Source of the DNA: Actinomycetota bacterium
GTDB lineage: Bacteria > Actinomycetota > Thermoleophilia > Gaiellales > Gaiellaceae
Direction of reading: 5' to 3'
DNA length: 5,991 nt
NCBI GenBank assembly: GCA_013812265.1
Contig: JACCTQ010000162.1
Coordinates: 1-5,991 of the forward strand
The notes beneath the pieces were generated by a model. The model was not told the DNA's origin and made no database searches. It worked only from the letters and a program-made list of their open reading frames with translations. The translations under genes and the position numbers were made by a program. This document shows, in pieces, positions 1 to 5,911 of this stretch (within the stretch, counting starts at the first letter, position 1; the number at the start of each line of letters is the position of its first letter).

Positions 1-1160
1 GCGAGAATCTCCCCTTCACCTCGTGGCACGTGCACCAGCGCGCTCGCCGACGCCGCCCGGGCGATCATGTGCGACTCCTGGCCGGCGATCGGCTCCGCCG
101 CACGGCCCTCGACGCGATCCAGCAGCCGTGCCCGTAGGAACTGGTCGCGCGCAGGATCGCGCTTCACCGAGCGCGCCAGCACGGCTCGCTCGAACACCGG
201 CCCCGGCTCGGACGCACCCTGGAGTGCCAGCACCGCGGGGCGCACGAAGAGCTCGTGCGCTACGAGTGACGAGACCGGATTACCCGGGAGCCCGAACACG
301 AGCGTGCCGCCGCGGACGCCGAAGGACACGGGCTTGCCGGGCTTCATCGCCACGCCCCAGAAGACCTCCTCGACCCCGAGCTCCTGCGCGACCCGACGTA
401 CGAGGTCGTGCTCGCCAACGGACACGCCTCCCGACGTCACGACGAGATCGAAGTCGAGCGCGCGACCGATGGCTGCCCGGTGCACCCCCTCATCGTCCCG
501 TACGGAGGAGAACCGCTCGACGAGCGCGCCCGCGGCAGCGAGCTGCGCAGCCAGCATCGGCGCGTTCGACTCGTAGATCTGACCAGGAGCGAGCGGCTTC
601 CCGGGTACCTGAAGCTCGGTCCCGGTCGCGAGGACGGCGGCGCGCGGGCGCCGGCCGCACACGACTTCCGCGGCTCCAATGGCGGCGAGCGCGCCGACAT
701 GAGCGGGCGCAAGCCGCACGCCGCGCTCGATGACGAGATCACCGCAACGCACATCTCCGCCCTCAGGGCGCACGTTCGCACCCGCCCGGACAGCATCCGC
801 AAGCCGAATAGTGTTGTCATGATGGACAACATACTCGATGGGTACGACGGCATCCGCGCCACCTGGGACAACGCCACCCGTCGCGATCCCGATCGCCTGA
901 CCCGGCGCGACGACGGTTGAGGTGGGCCGGCCCGCGGCCACCGCGCCGACCACGGTGAGCGTGCCGGGCGTATCGGAGGCCCTGACGGCGAATCCGTCCA
1001 TGGCCGAGCTGGCGAACGGCGGCAGGTCGACGAGAGCCCGCGCCGGCTCGGCGAGCACCCGGCCGGCCGCGTGCTCTAGCCGAACGGTCTCGCCGGGCAA
1101 AGGCGAGGCTCGCCCGAGGATTCGAGCTTGCGCCTCCTCTAGCGGCAGGAGCGGGGCCAT
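1..1160 (-). CDS. moeA: Molybdopterin molybdenumtransferase MoeA, 3' end cut by window
   Basis: Read on the minus strand from ATG at 1160, the frame stays open to the window edge and gives 386 residues. MoeA proteins are about 400 residues, so only a short tail is missing. MoeA inserts molybdate into adenylylated molybdopterin, the last step of molybdenum cofactor synthesis, in the cytoplasm. Visible family motifs in order: PPFASSAMDG at about 47-56, TGGVVPGGAD at 94-103, GANVRPEGGD at 127-136, ATGTEL at 178-183, YESNAPML at 196-203, SGGVSVGEHD at 243-252, MKPGKP at 272-277 and GLPGNPVSS at 290-298. These cover the N-terminal MoeA domains and the MoCF-type domain (about 172-310), followed by the start of the C-terminal beta domain. 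No Shine-Dalgarno sequence precedes the ATG. A -10-like hexamer sits 6-11 nt upstream, so a leaderless or near-leaderless mRNA is likely. An in-frame TTG at 1169 is a weaker alternative start. The gene is divergent from the glycosyltransferase operon. Identification is firm; nothing links it functionally to its neighbours. Confidence 0.96.
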   Translation of the reverse strand, partial: MAPLLPLEEAQARILGRASPLPGETVRLEHAAGRVLAEPARALVDLPPFASSAMDGFAVRASDTPGTLTVVGAVAAGRPTSTVVAPGQAIGIATGGVVPGGADAVVPIEYVVHHDNTIRLADAVRAGANVRPEGGDVRCGDLVIERGVRLAPAHVGALAAIGAAEVVCGRRPRAAVLATGTELQVPGKPLAPGQIYESNAPMLAAQLAAAGALVERFSSVRDDEGVHRAAIGRALDFDLVVTSGGVSVGEHDLVRRVAQELGVEEVFWGVAMKPGKPVSFGVRGGTLVFGLPGNPVSSLVAHELFVRPAVLALQGASEPGPVFERAVLARSVKRDPARDQFLRARLLDRVEGRAAEPIAGQESHMIARAASASALVHVPRGEGEIL

Positions 1161-1183
1161 CGGCCACAATAAGCTATGACACC
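1161..1183. promoter_or_regulatory. Divergent intergenic region with back-to-back -10-like elements
   Basis: Only 23 bp separate the moeA ATG (minus) from the glycosyltransferase GTG (plus), and this is the one clearly AT-rich patch here. The near-palindrome ATAAGCTAT (1169-1177) gives TAAGCT (1170-1175) on the plus strand and TAGCTT (1176 to 1171) on the minus strand. Both fit the TANNNT pattern of a sigma70-type -10. A second minus-strand hexamer, TATTGT (1171 to 1166), ends 6 nt before the moeA A. On the plus strand the GTG begins 9 nt after the hexamer. Initiation at these distances would give leaderless or nearly leaderless transcripts both ways, which fits the lack of Shine-Dalgarno sequences. 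No convincing -35 element was found on either strand. The promoter call is inference from spacing and composition. Confidence 0.42.
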
Positions 1184-2122
1184 GTGATCTCGGTCGTCGT
1201 CCCAGTGCACAACGAGGAGCGAACCGTGGCGCTCCTGTTCGAGGAGATCGAGGCTGCGCTGGAACCGCTCGGGACGCCGTGGGAGACGATCTTCGTCGAC
1301 GACGGGTCAACGGACGGCTCGTTCGCCGCGCTCACACGCTTGCACGCACGGCGGGACACGGTGCGAGTCGTGCGGCTGCGCCGCAACTTCGGCAAAGCGG
1401 CGGCACTGATGGCCGGTTTCGCACAGGCGGACGGCGACGTGGTGGTCACCATCGACGCGGATCTGCAGGACGACCCGGCTGAGATCCCACGGCTGCTCGC
1501 GAAGCTCGAGGAGGGATTCGACCTGGTCTCGGGGTGGAAAGCGCGCCGCCGCGACCCGTGGTCTCGGCGCATTCTTTCCCGCCTCTTCAACTGGGCCACG
1601 AGCCGAGTGTCGGGGATCCGGCTGCACGATCTCAACTCTGGGCTCAAGGCCTACCGGGCAGAGGTCGCCCGCGGCGTTCGAATCTACGGCGAGCTGCACC
1701 GCTTCCTGCCGGTGCTCGCCCACTACCGCGGCTACCGCATCGCCGAGCTCCCCGTCAATCACCGTCCCCGCGAGCACGGCCGGTCTCGGTACGGCCTCGA
1801 GCGCCTTCTACGCGGATTTCTGGATCTCTTGACCGTCTCGTTCATCGGACGCTACCGGCACCGGCCGCTGCACCTCTTCGGCGGTCTCGGGCTGCTGCTC
1901 GGGGCCGCCGGCTTCGCGGTGCTCGTCTATCTGACCGTTCTGAAGGCCACGGGCGCGGCGATCGGCCACAGACCGCTGCTGACGCTCGGCGTCTTGCTGA
2001 TCGTGGTCGGCATGCAGTTCTTCTCGCTCGGCTTGCTCAGCGAGATGGTCACGAGCCATCACGAGGAGCGCGCCGGCGAGCGCGAGCGGGCCGAGCTGCA
2101 CGTCGAGGAAATCCTCTCTTAG
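1184..2122 (+). CDS. Family 2 glycosyltransferase, polyprenyl-phosphate sugar synthase type (GtrB/ArnC/DPM1-like)
   Basis: This 312-residue protein should transfer a sugar from a nucleotide donor to polyprenyl phosphate on the cytoplasmic membrane face, making the lipid-linked donor for outer-face glycosyltransferases. The GT-A catalytic domain spans about 1-215. ISVVVPVHNEE lies at the N-terminus, FVDDGSTDGS at 37-46 and DADLQDDPAE at 91-100 (metal and nucleotide binding), followed by LHDLNSGLKAYR at 147-158 and the basic HRPREHGRSRYG at 193-204. Two membrane helices follow, about 231-253 and 264-287, then a charged cytoplasmic tail, the layout typical of GtrB and related synthases. GTG at 1184 is the only start in frame after the nearest upstream region. 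It places the first beta strand exactly at the N-terminus, as in the family. No Shine-Dalgarno sequence sits at a usable distance. It is the first gene of a probable three-gene operon. The sugar (mannose, glucose or other) cannot be read from the sequence. Confidence 0.94.
   Translation: MISVVVPVHNEERTVALLFEEIEAALEPLGTPWETIFVDDGSTDGSFAALTRLHARRDTVRVVRLRRNFGKAAALMAGFAQADGDVVVTIDADLQDDPAEIPRLLAKLEEGFDLVSGWKARRRDPWSRRILSRLFNWATSRVSGIRLHDLNSGLKAYRAEVARGVRIYGELHRFLPVLAHYRGYRIAELPVNHRPREHGRSRYGLERLLRGFLDLLTVSFIGRYRHRPLHLFGGLGLLLGAAGFAVLVYLTVLKATGAAIGHRPLLTLGVLLIVVGMQFFSLGLLSEMVTSHHEERAGERERAELHVEEILS
2105..2109 (+). promoter_or_regulatory. Shine-Dalgarno-like GAGGA ahead of the GT4 gene
   Basis: GAGGA lies inside the last codons of the upstream GT2 gene. 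Its spacing points to initiation at roughly 2116-2119, just where homology of the GT4 protein should begin. The codons there in the GT4 frame are CTC, TTA and GCG, none an ordinary start. The site therefore supports the position of the start but does not settle which codon is used. Short GA-rich strings also arise by chance in Glu codons. Confidence 0.35.
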
Positions 2123-3186
2123 CGAACGTTCTCTACTTCGGGACGTACGAGCGCGCGTACCCGCGTAACGCGCAGGTGATCTCCTGCCTGCGACGAGCGG
2201 GTGTGGGGGTTATCGAACACCACGCTCCCGTCTGGGAGAGCCAGGAGCACAAATGGTCGGCGGGACTGGGAGCGGCCGCTCGGCTCGCCGCTGCCCAGGC
2301 TCGCCTTCTGCGGGGCGCGCCACAAAACTTCGATGCCGTCATCGTGGGCTACCCGGGGCATGCCGACCTCCCAGCGGCACGCCGCGTTGCCCGTGACCGG
2401 CCGGTCATCTTCAACCCGCTCGTGTCGCTCACGGACACCTTGGTGGAGGACCGCAAACGGTTCCGGCCGGGCTCGCTGCCCGCGCGAATCCTCCGTGCAA
2501 TCGACCGGTACGCACTCCGGGCTGCCGACCTCGTCGTCGCGGACACGGAGGCAAACGCCTCGCATCTCGTGGGTCTCGCCGGACTGGACCCGGGGCGCGT
2601 TCGTGTCTGCCTCGTCGGTGCCGAGGAGCGCCTCTTTCAGTCCGGATGGCGGCCGGAAAGCCCGCGGGACGTCCTCTTCATCGGCAAGCTGATCCCGCTT
2701 CACGGCCTGGAGACAATCCTCGCCGCGGCAGCGCTGGCGCCCGAGCTGCGCTTTCGCATTATCGGTAGCGGGCAGCTCGACGGCCTGCTGCGTAAAAGAC
2801 GGGCGAACGTCGAATGGATCCCGTGGGTCGAATACGCAAGCTTGCCGGGCGAGCTGCACCAAACCGGCTGCTCGCTCGGCATCTTCGGAACGTCGGCCAA
2901 GGCCGCGCGCGTGATCCCGAACAAGGCGTTTCAGGCGCTCGCCTGCGCGACGCCACTCGTGACGGCGGACACGCCCGGCGCGCGAGAGCTGCTCGAGGAC
3001 GGCGAAAGCGCTTTGCTCGTTCCGCCCGGCGACCCGCAAGCGCTCGCGGCTGTTCTCAGGCGACTGGCCGGCGACCCAGAGCTGGCTCATCGCCTTAGCC
3101 GCGGCGGCCGATCCGCGTACGAGGCGAAAGCGAGCGAGCATGTGCTCGGCACCCGTTGGCGCACTCTCGTGGAGGAGCTTCTTTGA
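2119..3186 (+). CDS. Family 4 glycosyltransferase (GT-B fold), 5' end unresolved
   Basis: The open frame encodes about 355 residues of a retaining GT-B glycosyltransferase, which would add a sugar from a nucleotide donor to a cytoplasmic or lipid-linked acceptor. The N-terminal Rossmann-like half opens with VLYFGTYERAYPRNAQV (about 4-20), followed by VIVGYPGHAD (74-83). The C-terminal donor-binding half shows FIGKLIPLHGLETI (187-200), IIGSGQ (214-219), VIPNKAFQALACATPLVTAD (265-284) and GESALLVPPGD (295-305), which is the GT4 pattern. The classical EX7E first glutamate is replaced in the IPNKAFQAL segment. No signal peptide or membrane helix is apparent. The 5' end is odd: no ATG, GTG or TTG occurs in frame between about 2011 and 2176. 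Starting at GTG 2176 would remove the conserved first beta strand. I place the start at about 2119 from the expected N-terminus and a GAGGA at 2105-2109. The end overlaps the next gene by 4 nt, so it is probably cotranscribed and coupled. Confidence 0.86.
   Translation, partial: LANVLYFGTYERAYPRNAQVISCLRRAGVGVIEHHAPVWESQEHKWSAGLGAAARLAAAQARLLRGAPQNFDAVIVGYPGHADLPAARRVARDRPVIFNPLVSLTDTLVEDRKRFRPGSLPARILRAIDRYALRAADLVVADTEANASHLVGLAGLDPGRVRVCLVGAEERLFQSGWRPESPRDVLFIGKLIPLHGLETILAAAALAPELRFRIIGSGQLDGLLRKRRANVEWIPWVEYASLPGELHQTGCSLGIFGTSAKAARVIPNKAFQALACATPLVTADTPGARELLEDGESALLVPPGDPQALAAVLRRLAGDPELAHRLSRGGRSAYEAKASEHVLGTRWRTLVEELL
3171..3177 (+). promoter_or_regulatory. Strong ribosome binding site deciding a TTG start
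   Basis: GGAGGAG lies 5 nt upstream of TTG at 3183 and inside the last codons of the GT4 gene. It selects TTG 3183 over the upstream in-frame TTG at 3156, which has no such site. The start overlaps the preceding TGA stop as TTGA, an arrangement that favours translational coupling. Confidence 0.75.
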
Positions 3187-4634
3187 CACGGCGCTGGCTC
3201 CCGGTTGCACTGCCTGCGCGCCCCCTCGTCTACGCCGGCGTGGCTGCGTTCGCGACCGGGTTCTCAGCGCTTGCGACGCTGCGGCATGAGGCGTTCAACA
3301 GCGGGCGCTTCGACCTGGGCAACATGGTTCAGGCTGTCTGGTCGACCTCCGAAGGCCATCCGCTACGGATCACGGATCTCCAGGGTGACCAGATTTCTCG
3401 TCTGGCCGCGCACTTCGACCCCGTGCTCGCGTTGCTCGCGCCCCTGTGGTGGCTGTGGCCGAGCCCCGCAGCTCTGCTCGTACTGCAGGCGGCCACACTG
3501 TCTCTCGGCGCCTTTCCGGTGTTCTGGCTCGCGCGGAAGCACGTCGGCTCGGATCGCGCCGGCGGTGCCTTCGCGCTCGCTTACCTCCTCTATCCAGCGA
3601 CTCAGTGGCTCTCGCTCGACGACTTCCACCCTGTCGCGCTCGCCTGTCCGGCTCTGCTCTTCGCCTTTTGGTACCTCGACCAGGATCAGCTGCTGCTTTT
3701 CGGACTCTTCAGCTTCCTCGCGGTCCTGACCCGGGAAGAGGTCGCCCTGGCAGTCGCTGCAGCGGGTGTCTGGTACGCGCTGGGTCGGCGGCGCTGGCTT
3801 GCCGGCGCCGGGGTCGCGGTCGCCGGGATGGTCGTCGCGACGGTCGCGGTGGCGGTCGTCATTCCACACTTCAACGACGGGCGGTCTTCCACCTTCTATG
3901 GTCGCTACAGCGAGGTTGGGGGGTCGCCGGGCGGCATCCTCCGCACGGCCTTTACCGATCCCCTGCGCTTGCTGGAGGTAGCCCTCGACGGGAACGGCTT
4001 CAGGTACATGGCCGAGCTCGTGTTGCCGCTCGCAGCCCTCTCTCTGCTTTCACCCCTCGCGCTGCTGCCGGCACTTCCCCAACTGGCGCTGAACCTCCTG
4101 TCCACGACCCCGACGCAGACCTCGATTCACTTCCACTACACGGCGACGATCATCCCGGCGATCTTCCTGGCCGCAGTGCTGGGCGCGGGCCGCCTCGAGC
4201 GCTCGGGGCGGCTCGGGCACGGCTCACTGACCACCCTGCTGCTGGCCGCCGCGCTGGCTTCGAACTATCGGCTCGGTGCCATTCCACTGTGGCAACACCT
4301 GCCGGGAGGCGAATCCCTGCAGGGCGACGCTGCACTCGTCACGGCGCACGATCGCATCGCCCAGCGGGCGCTCGAGCTCGTTCCCGCCGACGCCGCGGTG
4401 AGCTCGACGAACTCGCTGGGCGCTCACCTCTCCGCACGCGAGCGCATCTTGAGCTTTCCGGTGATTCGCGACGCTACCTGGGTGCTCGCAGACGTCACCA
4501 AGCCGAGCTACGCCGACCGCATCGACGAGCAAGCCGAGGTTGCGATGGCCGCTCGGCTCGGCACGCTGCGACAGAGCAAGCGCTGGCGGCTCGTCTTCGA
4601 GCGGGACGGCATCCTGGTCTTCCGGCGGCGTTAG
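3183..4634 (+). CDS. DUF2079 family multi-pass membrane protein, probable GT-C type glycosyltransferase
   Basis: The 483-residue product has about nine to eleven hydrophobic segments between 13 and 361 and a soluble C-terminal part (about 385-483). Family signatures of DUF2079 are visible: GRFDLGNMVQAVW at 41-53, AAHFDPVLALLAPL at 75-88, LDDFHPVAL at 145-153, LTREEVALAV at 182-191 and HYTATIIPAIF at 318-328. DUF2079 proteins are poorly characterised. Their acidic FDLGN segment after the first helix resembles the catalytic loop of GT-C transferases, which use lipid-phosphate sugars on the outer membrane face. That role is inference. The adjacent polyprenyl-phosphate sugar synthase supports it, since it would supply the donor. 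TTG at 3183 is chosen because of the ideal GGAGGAG spacing and the TTGA overlap with the GT4 stop. The N-terminus MTRRW is basic before helix 1, as expected for a cytoplasmic start. It is the last gene of the operon, ending 9 bp from a convergent gene. Confidence 0.92.
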   Translation: MTRRWLPVALPARPLVYAGVAAFATGFSALATLRHEAFNSGRFDLGNMVQAVWSTSEGHPLRITDLQGDQISRLAAHFDPVLALLAPLWWLWPSPAALLVLQAATLSLGAFPVFWLARKHVGSDRAGGAFALAYLLYPATQWLSLDDFHPVALACPALLFAFWYLDQDQLLLFGLFSFLAVLTREEVALAVAAAGVWYALGRRRWLAGAGVAVAGMVVATVAVAVVIPHFNDGRSSTFYGRYSEVGGSPGGILRTAFTDPLRLLEVALDGNGFRYMAELVLPLAALSLLSPLALLPALPQLALNLLSTTPTQTSIHFHYTATIIPAIFLAAVLGAGRLERSGRLGHGSLTTLLLAAALASNYRLGAIPLWQHLPGGESLQGDAALVTAHDRIAQRALELVPADAAVSSTNSLGAHLSARERILSFPVIRDATWVLADVTKPSYADRIDEQAEVAMAARLGTLRQSKRWRLVFERDGILVFRRR

Positions 4635-4646
4635 ATCAATCATCTA
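4632..4646. terminator. Small inverted repeat spanning both stops of convergent genes, possible weak bidirectional terminator
   Basis: TAGAT (4632-4636), a 5-nt loop CAATC and ATCTA (4642-4646) form a perfect inverted repeat. It contains the TAG stop of the plus-strand membrane protein and the mirrored TAG stop of the minus-strand gene. Flanking CCGG at 4622-4625 and 4649-4652 could add four pairs across an uneven internal loop. There is no U-tract and the AT stem is weak, so an intrinsic terminator is doubtful. There is no other room for one between the convergent genes. Confidence 0.2.
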
Positions 4647-5861
4647 GACCGGCACAGTCTGCGGAAGGAGGTAGGCGCACAGTCCCACAGCCAGCCACTG
4701 GGCCTCTCGGTCGTCCTCGGCCGCGGCGAGAGGAACGGCCCACACGGCGTACCAGGGCGCCAGGTAGGGCGTCGCGAGTAGCAGCAGACCCGCCGCTAGG
4801 CCAATTCTTGCCCGGCCACCCCAGGCCTGCCGCGACAGCCACACGTAGGCAGCGACGAAGGCGAGCGCGAGCAGCGCGAGGGCCATCCAATCTGGGGCAC
4901 CCAGCCCTTCCAGGCGATGTGGGAGCGCGAAGCTGGTCTCCTGGTTCGCGTTGCGGGCGAGCGGGCCGAAGGCGCGGAGCCAATCGAGCCCGTAGCGCCA
5001 GCTCGCCGCGAGACCGATCACGAGCGCGGTGACCGCGAACCCCAGGTGCCCGACCCGGCGCCCCGTGGCCCGGGCTTCGAGTGCACGAAGCGGCAGGAAC
5101 AGGAGTGGGATCCACTTGATCAGGACGGCGAGCGCCCAGGCAGCGCCCGCCAGCTGCCGCCGGCCAGATGCGGCGAGCGCGAGAGCTCCCAGTACGAGGG
5201 CCATCATCCAGGCGTCGTTGTGACCGCCTCCCGCGAAGTGCAGCGCCAGGAGCGGGTTCCAGCCCACGAAGGCGCACGCGAACGCCTTGTGCGGTGACAG
5301 CCTGACCGCGAGTGCCGTTATGCACAGCATCGCCACGGCTGCCAGCGCTTTGTAGATCCAGGCGGCAGCGTCCGCAGACGCGCCGGCCGCACGTGCGATC
5401 GGCTCGGCGGCCAGGGAGAACGCTGGGCCGTAAACCGACGTGGTGTTCCTCCATCCTGCACCGACGTGTGAAAAGGCGGGGTCGTCGGGATAGTCCGCCG
5501 GCGTCTCCCTGTACGGGTTGCCGCCGTGCTCGGCCGCGATGCGGCCATAGTCCCAGTACGTCCAGGCGTCGGTGGAAAGCAGGAGCGGAGCGGCGAGCGG
5601 CGTCAGTTGGATGGCAACTGCCAGGACGGCAACCGCGCCGAGGCGAGCACGCCTGCTCCGCAGGAGCACGAGACCTGCGCCGTAGGCGGCGAGGGCAGCA
5701 GCCGAGCCGAGGAGGTACAGCCACGCCCATCGCTCGTCTCCGACCGGCCGGCCTGCGTTGTCGGGAAAAAGCGTCGCATCAACAGGCCACGAAACCGCGA
5801 CGCACAGAGCGACCGAAGACAGGCACAAAACCCCCGCCAGCCATGCGAGGCGAGGCCCCAC
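4644..5861 (-). CDS. GT-C membrane glycosyltransferase resembling MptA/MptB (GT87-like) mannosyltransferases
   Basis: The 405-residue product is mostly membrane helices (about eleven or twelve). It resembles polyprenol-phosphate-mannose-dependent alpha-1,6-mannosyltransferases and the related GT87 group. After the third helix comes STDAWTYWDYGR at 96-107, whose Asp98 is the candidate catalytic residue, then GGNPY at 113-117, SVYGPAFSL at 142-150, WNPLLALHFAGGGHNDAW at 201-218, LIKWIPLL at 247-254 and TPYLAPWYAVW at 364-374. These acidic, NPY, YGP and HND elements are the family hallmarks. Such enzymes act on the outer face of the membrane, moving a sugar from a polyprenyl carrier to a growing glycan or lipoglycan. 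GTG at 5861 gives a plausible N-terminus before helix 1, but no Shine-Dalgarno sequence precedes it, so the start is uncertain; in-frame CTG 5867 or TTG 5828 are possible. It is about 405 residues, at the shorter end for the group. The donor could come from the GT2 enzyme encoded at 1184-2122; the acceptor is unknown. Confidence 0.87.
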   Translation of the reverse strand: MGPRLAWLAGVLCLSSVALCVAVSWPVDATLFPDNAGRPVGDERWAWLYLLGSAAALAAYGAGLVLLRSRRARLGAVAVLAVAIQLTPLAAPLLLSTDAWTYWDYGRIAAEHGGNPYRETPADYPDDPAFSHVGAGWRNTTSVYGPAFSLAAEPIARAAGASADAAAWIYKALAAVAMLCITALAVRLSPHKAFACAFVGWNPLLALHFAGGGHNDAWMMALVLGALALAASGRRQLAGAAWALAVLIKWIPLLFLPLRALEARATGRRVGHLGFAVTALVIGLAASWRYGLDWLRAFGPLARNANQETSFALPHRLEGLGAPDWMALALLALAFVAAYVWLSRQAWGGRARIGLAAGLLLLATPYLAPWYAVWAVPLAAAEDDREAQWLAVGLCAYLLPQTVPV

Positions 5862-5871
5862 GCTCAGGTTG

Positions 5872-5911
5872 GGGCCTGTCCAGAAAGTGGCCGCGGTGGG
5901 ATGACAGGCCC
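5872..5911 (-). repeat. Perfect 9-bp inverted repeat (hairpin) between two minus-strand genes
   Basis: GGGCCTGTC (5872-5880) and GACAGGCCC (5903-5911) are exact reverse complements around a 22-nt loop that contains a CCGCGG palindrome (5891-5896). In the transcript the hairpin begins immediately after the TAA stop of the proline-rich gene and ends 10 nt before the GTG of the GT-C gene. No U-tract follows, so it is not a canonical intrinsic terminator. It could reduce readthrough, act as a processing or 3'-end protection structure, or affect initiation at the GTG. The ends also resemble terminal inverted repeats of a tiny element, but no target duplication is visible. Confidence 0.55.

Noticed and set aside
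67..920. Long plus-strand open frames opposite moeA (67-576, 408-920, 23-733)
   Set aside because: Their products are Arg/Ser/Pro/Ala-rich without family motifs, while the minus strand encodes a full set of MoeA motifs over the same bases. They are shadows of GC-rich codon use.
1534..2122. Upstream extension of the GT4 frame into the GT2 gene, starting at GTG 1534
   Set aside because: The extra residues before about 2119 are low-complexity Arg/Ala/Pro sequence overlapping the whole back half of GT2. They show no domain and read as an out-of-frame translation of GT2.
2110..2125. Programmed -1 frameshift joining GT2 and GT4
   Set aside because: Codons ATC CTC TCT TAG contain no X XXY YYZ slippery heptamer, and the GT2 tail looks naturally complete. 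Kept only as one option for the missing GT4 start.
2119..3210. 363-residue minus-strand frame opposite GT4
   Set aside because: No recognisable motif, charged composition typical of antisense GC-rich frames, and the plus strand holds clear GT4 motifs throughout.
3446..5032. 528-residue plus-strand frame across the DUF2079 gene and the convergent gene
   Set aside because: It runs through two genes with strong family signatures in other frames and is Arg/Gly/Ala-rich without motifs.
4636..5730. 364-residue minus-strand frame overlapping the GT-C gene
   Set aside because: Arg-rich low-complexity shadow. The 4644-5861 frame has the regular hydrophobic helices and conserved GT-C loops.
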